Source: Haematobia irritans
Taxonomy: Eukaryota; Arthropoda; Insecta; Diptera; Muscidae
Length of the DNA stretch: 64,000 nt
Assembly (NCBI RefSeq): GCF_050003625.1
Contig: NC_134400.1
Location: forward strand, 44,564,557 to 44,628,556
Direction of reading: 5' to 3'
This document shows, piece after piece, positions 1 through 10,200 of this stretch. Position 1 is the stretch's first letter. Every line of letters starts with the position of its first letter. The notes below the pieces were generated by a model. It was not told the origin of the DNA. It saw only the letters and a list, made by a program, of their open reading frames with translations, and made no database searches. The translations under genes were made by a program, and so were the position numbers.

Positions 1-562
1 CAGATGTCCATATGACTGAAACCCCAGTACGAATTCCATCAAAGGAACCGTCTGTATACAATACAGTCTGTGGTTTATAAAGAGTTATTTTCTCAGCCAT
101 CAGAGACTTATATACATGGGGAGCAGTGAGATCTTTGTTGTATCTGCTTAGACCGTCGTCGAAAAGAATTCTGTTGTTAAAGTCGAATAGTTCGACGGGT
201 CTATCAAGAGATATGTCAAAGTCGGAAAGTAAGCCCATAATTTTGTTGATAGCAGACTTCGGTAACTGAGATCCATTTTCGATATGTTCCCAAAAGGCCT
301 GATGGGGCCCATGCCTTATCATGGTGATTGCTCGAGAGGCCAAACAAATACAGTATTTCTCATGTAATTCACGAAAACTTTTAAATTTACCCTCATGCCT
401 TAACGATTCGATTGGTGTCGATTTCAGTAAACCAGTAGCCGTTCCATAACACTTATTAATGGAAATGTCAAGATTGGAAATATTGGACTGCGAAGTCCAT
501 CCATATAATGTTATACCATGTGAGAGAATTCCTGATACGAGTGACCTACATATATGGATCGC
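1..562 (-). mobile_element. 5'-truncated non-LTR retrotransposon, ORF2 C-terminal part with RNase H
   Basis: The minus strand is open from about 562 to the window edge, roughly 187 codons with no stop. It reads as the region after the reverse transcriptase, with an SHGITLYGW motif, and then enters an RNase H domain with the TVLYTDGSFDG motif near position 60. Such domains occur in non-LTR elements of the LOA/I type, where RNase H removes RNA from the cDNA hybrid. The element runs off the left edge, so its 3' end is not seen. Its 5' side stops at the TTTCTATAG repeat block, as expected of a 5'-truncated LINE copy. It lies downstream of the last visible Dcp2 exon, probably in a Dcp2 intron. The clade is uncertain. 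Confidence 0.75.
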
Positions 563-573
563 AACGTCCAAAT

Positions 574-957
574 GTTATTTCTATAGAAAATTTTGTCAGA
601 ATTTTATTTCTATAGAAAATTTCTAAAGAAAAAATGTCAACATTTTATTTCTATAGAAAATTTTGTCAAAATTTTATTTCTATAGAAAAAATTTTTTCAA
701 AATTTTATTTCTATAGAAAAATTTTTTCAAAATTTTATTTCTATAGAAAATTTTGTCAAAATTTTATCTTATAGAAAATTTTGTCAAAATTTTATTTTAT
801 AGAAAATTTTGTCAAAATTTTATTTCTATAGAAAAATTTTGTCAAAATTTTATTTCTATAGAAAAATTTTGTCAAAATTTTATTTCCATAGAAAAATTTC
901 TTTCTATAAAAAATTTTATTTCTATAGAAAATTTTGTAAATTTTTTTTCTATAGGGC
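574..957. repeat. Tandem ~29-bp AT-rich repeat (TTTCTATAGAAAATTTTGTC type)
   Basis: About a dozen imperfect head-to-tail copies of a ~29-bp unit containing TTTCTATAGAAAATTTTG and CAAAATTTTA. Units vary by small indels and single-base changes. The open frames crossing this block are low-complexity and not genes. A short run of the same unit recurs at 48718-48830, so this is a dispersed fly repeat rather than a local slip. Confidence 0.85.
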
Positions 958-1237
958 TTCCCCCGAAAAATATAAACGGCTGTTTTTTAGAAGCTTTAAG
1001 TTTTTTAGAAGCTATAAACGAATCCTATTTCTCCAGTAAATTTAAGGTAGACTGTAGAACAAAAAGTAAAAAAATAAACCCTAGAAACATACAACCCTCA
1101 AAAAACATATTTTTTTAATCAATAAAATCGAGTTCAAAGATGGACCATAACGTCTTGTTTTCCCCCAAAATGAAAAATTTCAGTTTTTGACCTCTGACCT
1201 CTTTATACAAATATGAGTGAATAAATATAAATCTTAC

Positions 1238-4200
1238 CTTTTCACCATTCTGCTGTTGATGCAAATTACTGCAATGACTTTGGCTGTGAAACAATTGACG
1301 CTTTGAAGACGACGATCCATTTGTGTTATTGGCATTATTGTTGTTATTGTTAATGGAAACACTGCCAGCAGTTAAATTTTTTGAATGCCTTTTCTGATTA
1401 CTATTATTGCCACCACTGTTTGAGGTGGTTGTCGTTGATAAAGACGAAGATGATTGTTGTTGGTTGGTTAGAGTAGAACCACAGTTATTGTTGTTTGACA
1501 TCTTATTACAAGTACTTTGATTATTGTTATTAAAGTTATTTAATTTAATACCATCCAAATCACCCATGGATTTATGGCGTTGTCTTTTAGAACGGTTTGA
1601 AGAATTATTGGAATAATTTGTATTCCCATTGCAGGATGTTGATGGTGCGACAACAGCAGCACCACCGTTTAAGGCATTTTTATCGTTACGTTGTTGCAGC
1701 AAATGTTTTTGTTTTTTACAACTAGATTTGGTTTGTTGTTGTTGTGGTAGACTTGTATTATTAATTGTGGTCAGTGGCGATGTAGAAGTGGGAGAAATGC
1801 CTCCGCCACCACCGTTACCACCACCCGAATGCTTACGACGACGCGTTTCCACACCATTACGTTTATCATTCACCCATTTCTTTAAGCGCTTAACAAATGG
1901 TATTATCATAAAAAAGGAATTGGCGTTTAAGCCAAATTTGGCTTTTGATATGGCATCATTACGATTAACAGGCAATGAATCAATGGGAAACCAATCACAG
2001 CATTTAATTTCATTACGTGTTCGTGGTGAGAATTTCGTTTCCAACGAAACTCCACGCACAATATACAAACGAGTGTACTGATAATTGATAACAGCATCAA
2101 TGTAATCATTAGGTGCTATTAGTTCGGTAATATCATAACCAGTTTCTTCAAAAACCTATAATTGAGGAAAAACAAAAGCAGAAAAAAATTGGAAATTGAA
2201 CATATAATACAAAGAGAGAGAGAGAGAGAGAGAGCGGGCAATTGTATTTACCTCTCTTGTGGCACAGTGTACCGGATCCTCGTTTTCATTAACTTTTCCT
2301 TTTGGAAATCCCCATGAACTTTTGGCAAAATATGATTGCACTAATAAGCAATAGTTGAGATCTTCCGATATTAAAATAGCTCCAAATGTTGGCACAGACA
2401 ACTTATAATTTTTCCAATCTTCCAATATTTGATCAATTGAAGATAAATGTTGGTGTAGGAATGGTATATGCTAAATTAAACAAAAATCGTTTTTATATTT
2501 AATCAACTGTCTCTCACTGTCAGTTAAAGTGTCAACTGACACAATTAACATTTAATCAAATCAAAATCTTAAGTCAGTTAAGAAAATGATGCAAAATTTT
2601 TAAATTTCCTAATTAAAATATTAATTATTCTATTGAACATTTTAATCAAATAAATGTTAGTTTTATATATTTATATCTAATTCATACACCGAAAATAATA
2701 AATATTTCCTATTAAAAATTGATTGAATAATGATGAAATAAAAACGTAAACTATTAAAATAATAACGGACACAATTAAATTTGTAATCAAATCAAATCAA
2801 AATTTAAAGTCAGTTAAGAAAATTATGGACATGTTTTCTCTTTTAAATATTAATTAATAAATTAAATATTAATTATCCCAATTAAAAGTTTAATTGGATA
2901 AAAAATATTTCCAAATCTATTTCTTAGGAAATAATAAAAAAATAATGGAAAATTATTTGCTTACCACTTTTCTTTTTCGCACTTACCTGAAATAATTGCA
3001 TAGCGAATGTTTTTATACCACATGTTTGGAGTTTGTTATCATCTTCTGATGCACAAAAGAAATCCAAGTAGAACCAATGGGCCAACTCTATCTGAAAGCA
3101 TATGCGTATCAAATTGCTCAACTCCATATCGGGGACATTGATTATGAAGCGACTAGCCAAATCATCAAGTATATCGGACGGAATTTTAAAATTGTTCCTA
3201 CTGCCACCAGAATTTGTGCCACTGACATTCACTACTGATTGTGTTATTGTAGACACTGAAGCCACCGCATCTGCAGTCGGTTGTTGCTGCAGGTTATGGT
3301 TTTGTTTTTTCGTAGCTGTAGTTGTTGTTTTTATAGATAAGGCTTCGATTAAAGCTTTGGTAGGATCTTTTGCACTAGAGGTGTTAGTTGTCTGATGATT
3401 GTGGCGCTGATTCGTTGATGTTGATTTAACAGAGGAATTTGGGTTATTTGTTGTAACTGTGGCGACAGCCGATGATAGTTTGGTATTAATCGAGGCCGAA
3501 AACCGTTGTTGATTTTGATCCGATCTATTTATTGATGCTACTACACTATTTACTGCTCCATTAAACGTAAATGCTTTTAAATCTTGTATCTGTGGCGTCT
3601 GTGGATGCAGTTGCAATTGATTGTGTGTGGTCAATGAAGATGATGCTGTAGGATGATTATTTACTGATGAGGAAATAACATTATTGTTTTTTTGTTTAAT
3701 GTTATTTTTATTTTTATAGTGTGCATTTTTAAGCGTAAGTGATGCAAGTAGCGCTAATCCCTTATTGGAGGATAAAGCTGAAATCGAAAAATATATACAA
3801 TTCAATTTTTATAGATTTAAAAACAATTGTGTCGAGTTATCCAGCTCGTAAAAGAGGAGGGAACATTATATTCTTTTTATCTGGATAGGGTTGAGTGTAA
3901 TACTGAAAAGATTGAAAGTGTGATTTGACATCGATCAGTCAAACTGGGATCTAATAAAATCGTTTATATAGTTGGACAAATTTGAAGCTTTCCGAAATCG
4001 TTGAATTAGCTAGTACATTTTCGTGAAAATAAATTAAACTTAAATAAAAAGTCAATTAGAAATGCGACCACTGAGCAAAACCTATATAGAGGGGGCAATT
4101 TCTTCATGAAAGATTATACAACCTACATTTACGCTTTTCACAATCTTAAGAAAGTTTAATTGAAACTTAATTAAATCTTTAAAATTTAATTATATCTTAT

Positions 4201-7200
4201 TTTATTTTTAAATTATGTTTTTTTTTTTATATTCAAAAAAATCTTTTCTAATGAAGACTTTAGTCATTATGAAAGCTGAGCTCAAGCCCTTTCCAATGAA
4301 CATAGTCTCTATACCGCACTCGGCTTAGTTTTAGGTTGTTAAATTGGCAGCCCGATTAAGTTTCAGGCTCAGTTAGACTATTCAGTCCATTGTGATACCA
4401 CATTAACTAAAACTACCTATTACATATGGGCACTTCTAGTTTTAACCGCTGAGCTTTCTCGATTATTTTCTTCTGTTGAACCAACCAGATTGTTTCAAAA
4501 ACATTATCAGACTGCTTAAGTTAACGTTTCCAAGTCCGCCAGTAATCTAAAGCTATATGCCCTTAAAATTTGCTTACGCCTCACACAAAATGCAGGACAC
4601 TCACACAAGAGGTGTTTAATTGATTCCTTTTCCTCCGCCTCATGACAGTTCATACAATAGTCATTATACAGTACACTCGCGCAAACGTGAACTCCCCTTT
4701 TCTTACACTAACTACTCCATAACGCTAAAAGAACGCAAAATCTGACTTTAAAGGCAGATTCACAATGTCAAATACAGTTTCAAATACACCTACGGAATTT
4801 TTTATCGTGAATTTTAATTATTAATTTAAATTGCTTTATAATTCCGTACCCACTGATATTTTTCCGATCTCTTTTTATTAATTTTTTTTCATGAAATTAA
4901 ATGAAGTTTTTAATATTACTAATAACAAAAATTAAAGACTATCACTCTGGAAAGTGTAAAACTCCCCAATATTGCTATGTTTTCTTCTAAAATTCGCTGA
5001 AGTTCGCTAACGTGAACTCTCTTGGTTTTAATTAGTTCAATTTACCGCGAGTGCACTGTACTTCGCGCCAATCGTTTTTGCAAAATCGCCTATCAGGCAG
5101 CGACCCGTTATAGCAGATATCAGGAGTGATATCTGACGTCTTGAGAACACTAGCATATCTTGTGTGCGGTTTAAGTTTAAATGGGGCCATATTTGCTTGG
5201 GTTCGTTACAACCCTTGCAATTGTCCCATCGGCCTGAAAAACACTACAGTGATTAGGTACTCTTTTCGCTATTCGAAGTTCCGGATCTTTAGAATATACT
5301 CCGAAATCCACTTGTCCATTCAATTTGGAGCCATCAGTGTAGAAATCTATATATCGTTTATTCCTCGGGGACTGTGTGCACCACGCCTCACTGTTGCGAA
5401 TTAGAGTTTCAAATTTTTTGTCGAAAAGTGGTCTCGACAAAGTGAAATCCCTACGTTAGGCACAGCTGGCATTGTTTTGAGGACCGAACTGTAGCACGGC
5501 CGTTGTTGCAGGTGACTGTTTGGCAAAAATGTATAAAGGCAATAGATGGAAAAGGAATTTCAATACACCCTAAGGATATGGGCTTAACCGTGGGAGTTTT
5601 GCGAATTTTGCAGTACATGACTAGTTCTGTCTTTGCAGGATTTACCCCAAGACCATTCCCTTTCGCCCATTTCTCAGTCATCCGGAGGGCTCTCTGTATA
5701 ATATCTCTGATTGTGGATGGGAATTTTCCCCCGACTGCTAGAGCTACATCATGGGTGTATATCACCACTTTTATTCTTTCTTTTTTCCAGGGAAACCAGA
5801 AGAGTTTTTTTTCTTTTCTAATATTATGTGATTATGAAAGTTAAGCTCAAGGCATTTCAATGACCCTAGTCTCTATACCGAACGTGGCTTAGTTTTTGCA
5901 GTGGGCCCAGTTGTAAATTTTTTTAGAAAAAATATTTTCAAGTTTTCGCTTTTCACAAATTCTTTTGTAATAAAGACTTTATTGATTATCAAATATGAGT
6001 TTTTGCTGCAAATTCGAATTTGTCTTCACAAACATTTACCCCTGAAGGGTGAATGTTTAGATTTTCCTTGAAAATTTGGAACATTATTTTTAGTAGAATA
6101 TAGGTGATTTTTCCAAACGAAGATTTCAGATGTATTTTAACATCATTTTTAAGTTTTTTTTTCATAATTTTTCCCATTAACTTATAAATGTTGCTCATGC
6201 TCACGATGTATGGGCCCAGGCGGTAAATACTCATGTCTAACCCCACTCATGAATAAACGATATTTACACAATCACAATCAAACAAATTTGCATTAATAAC
6301 AAAAATGTTCTCCCTTGAACAAACTTTCACGCTGCAAAACTATTTACATAGGATGCAGAACCAGATGAAGTTCTGTAAACTGATATTTATTTATTTATTT
6401 ATTTTTTCTTGGCGAATCTGATATTATGAGGGCGGTCTGTTCAGACTTGAATCTTTCCATAGTACACAATGGCATTCCTACACATTATGATACCTTTCAC
6501 AACTCAACTTCACTTATTATTTTCTTGTGTGTTCGTCTGATTTGGTTGAGTTGTCTGGTCAGTTTCAATGTCCGGGTTTATCCCACCACTCGTTTATTAT
6601 TTGTTCGATTCATGTTGTGTTTTCCAGTGTACCGCAATTTTATGAGTACGTTGATTATGATGCTATTAGCATCGATCGGATAAAGGACGCGTTTGAATCC
6701 TGTGATTTCTCTGGAGTCTATCGCACGTCGGATGTTGACGTTCAGATGGACCTGTTGTATGCCAATTTGCGCCAAGTCCATGGAATTTTCCCTATTCGTA
6801 GGAAGAGGTGTTCTTACCAGAGGAAGGATGTGTGGTTCAATGATCCGAGTATTAGATATCAGGTATCTCTGCGTGATATTGCTTGGAAGAAGTACGTCCG
6901 TCACCCTGCCGCTGAGAATAGAAGGATATTTTGCCGAAGTCGGAATAGAGCGAAACGTGTTATTAGAAGGGTCAGAGCGTCATTTCATAATAGATTATTT
7001 GATGGTAAATCAAATAAAGAAGTTTGGTCAATACTTAAAAAGTATGGGGTGGGGAAGTGCAATGATGTTATTGATGTTGACGTTGAGGAATTGAATAATG
7101 TGTTTGTGTCTCATCAGAATGTAGTGTCTCATCAGAATGTTTTCTCGAGTGTCTCTGATGCTAGTGAAGGTAATTTTTCGTTTCGTGCTGTTACTTATGC

Positions 7201-10200
7201 TGACTTAGTTGATGCTCTGTCTCTTATCAAGTCGAATGCAGTGGGTTCTGACGGTTTTACTTTAAAGTACCTGAAAATGTGTTTCCAATTTTTTGCTAGG
7301 CATCTTTTGCATATTGTCAATACTATTTTCATGACTTCGTCGTATCCATCTTTATGGAAAATTGGGAAGATTATTCCTATACGGAAGAATGATGCTGTAG
7401 ATAGTTATAGGCCTATTTCTATTATGCCCATTTTATCGAAAATGGTGGAATATCTCATGAAGTCTCAGATGATGGACACTATTATCGAGAACTCCTTGTT
7501 CCATGATTCACAGACTGGCTTTAGAAGGAATCGCGGCGCAGCATCTCTTTTGATCGGGCTTACTGATAATATTAGAAAAGTAGTGAGTGACCGTGGTAAT
7601 TGTGTTCTAGTGTCGTTAGATCTTGAAAAAGCGTTTGATATGGTAGATCATGCTATTCTTTTATGTAAACTTATGACTTTCTTTGGATTTTCATCTTCTG
7701 CGTGTTTGTTAGTTAAGTCTTACCTTGAAAATAGATTTCAATATGTTTGTAGTGGTGGTCGTTGCTCGAGTATGTTGCGTGTAGTTAGTGGTGTTCCACA
7801 GGGGTCTGTGCTTGGGCCGCTTTTATTCATTATGTTCATTAATGATCTGTTTGATTTAGTAGCTAGTCCGAATTGTTTACCATTTGCGTTTGCTGATATA
7901 CAACTTCTTTTTAAAAGCCAGTCTGATTTCCCTGATGTCCTGCAAAGTGTTATTGACGATACGTCAAGAATTTTATGTGACTGGATGTGTACAAATGGTC
8001 TTTCTGTTAATACTGACAAAACTAAGGCGATTAGGTTCACTAATCATGGGGATGTGTCTGTGAATTTTGGGAATGTGCCAATCGCCTTTGTTGATCGCGT
8101 CAAGTGTCTTGGTGTTGTCTTGGATTCTGACTTATCATTTCAACCTCATATCAATGCAATATGTTCTAGGATTAATTTTCTTTTAAGTAAGTTGTACAAT
8201 GTTGAATTACATATGCCGTTTGTGATTAGGAAGAGAGTAGCTCATTCCCTGTTGATGCCTGTCATTTTGTATTGTTTAGAGGTGTTTTCTGGGATGTTAG
8301 GATTTGTCTTCAAGAGAATTCAGCTGATTTTTAATAGAATAATTAGATTTGTTTATGCTCTCAATGTTCGTCAGCATGTGACACCATGTGTCATTGACTT
8401 TTTGGGATGTGAATTTTGCAAATTTGTAGATATTCGTGTTTTGTTGCATTTCCATAAGGTATATAGGACACAGACGCCTAGGTACGTTGCGGAATTGTTT
8501 ACCTTCTGCAGGTCGGTTCGTAACCCACAAATATTTATACCTAGGTTAACGACTTCATTAGAAAAGTCTTATTTTGTCGGCGTTGCTCGCATTTTGCATT
8601 ACCTATTTATCTCAAGATATTTAATTGTTCCTCAACTACATTTCGTAAAAGACTAAATGTTCATTTTTCTAATTCATGAGTCAAATGTGTGACAAGTACT
8701 AAGTCTTATATAATTTATGTCAGATAATAATTTTAATTTTATTTTTATTATTTTTTTCTTTTTTTTGTTATGTTAAATGTTAATTTAATTTTTATGCTGC
8801 ATGTATTGTCTCATCCCTAACGTTGTGTTAGCAGATGTTGACTAGTTACTGAGTAGCTGTAAATTCTTTAATTAATTTGTTTAATTTTTATTTATTTTTT
8901 TATATATATATTTTTTTATTTAGTTTTTAGTTTTTTTTTTATTTAGTTTGTATTTTGTTATATCATTTTTTTATTTATTTTATTGAGTCTCTTTACTAGC
9001 TTTTTATGTTAGTATTGCTGTCTTACTCACATATTCATGTTTTTTTACGTTTTTTTTTATTGTTCTTATTTTTTAATTTTTTAAATTGATAATTTAATTT
9101 ATTTTTTTAATAGTTTTTTTTCTTAATTTTGTTAATTGTTTTAATTATTGTGTATTTGTTTGTTTCAAATTCAGTTTAGTCACTTATTAATACTATTTTT
9201 GTTATTAATTTCTAGTTTTTAAGCGCATAATTTTTATAATTTGTTATTATTGCTATGTTTGTGTAGTTTTGGAATCCGTATATGGCATTGCGGATTCGCC
9301 AAGAAAAAATAAATAAATAAAATGATATCTTGTTAACAATCATGATTTTTCTGGTGCGAATGTTGGCCACAATTCAAAATGTTTATGTGAAATCATGGCT
9401 CTGCGTGGGGTTCACGTCCTTTACAAAGAGATTATCTTAATTTTTCTATTAGAAACTGCTACTAGATCAAGGAGTCTATAGAAAAATCCAACAAGCCTGA
9501 GATATTACAAAAAAAATAATAATAACAGCACACTCATAATACATTGTAAAGAGTGAGTGATCTAATAATATATACCAGACTATGTATTTGAACCAGGCGG
9601 CTAATTTTCGACATAGAGTTAATTATAGTAAAAGTACCTCTGAGTCAATTGGATTATTTACACAAAATGATTCTGATTTTTGTTTTGGTCATACTGATAG
9701 TATGACTATATGAATGGTGTGAAAACATAAATAAAAACCTTCATGTTTGTTAGCTGACTCGAGGTAGGAGGTCATTACGACAATTCCCAGCAGTGTTGCA
9801 TGTGTGTGAAGATAAATTCGAATTTAAATATATTTTAAATTTTTATTAACTTACTCAAAAAATGATTCGTGTAGATCCAGTTTATATTACCTCCAGACCT
9901 CTGACCTCTTTGAGTATATAGATGGGTTATGTTTCATATGATTCATATTCTATATAATCGGATAGAATTCAATACATTTGCGAAAACTTATCAAACAGAC
10001 CTATTTATAGTCCTAAAATACCTACAGATTTCCAATTTCAGGCAAATCGAACAAAAACTACTGTTTAGGTTTCTAAACATGCGTTATCTATGGTGGGGGA
10101 TTGAGTTTCCCCCACCCGGGTTAAAAATCTCAAACGGTAAAATCCTGCATACTTGTGTTCATTTAGGAACCCCGTTAAAACCTGGACCAATATACCTAGC

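Noticed and set aside
753..1118. 121-residue open frame at the left end
   Set aside because: It is the translation of the TTTCTATAG tandem repeat plus flanking sequence; low complexity and no domain.
1629..2081. 150-residue plus-strand open frame
   Set aside because: Antisense shadow of the Dcp2 exon at 2155-1238.
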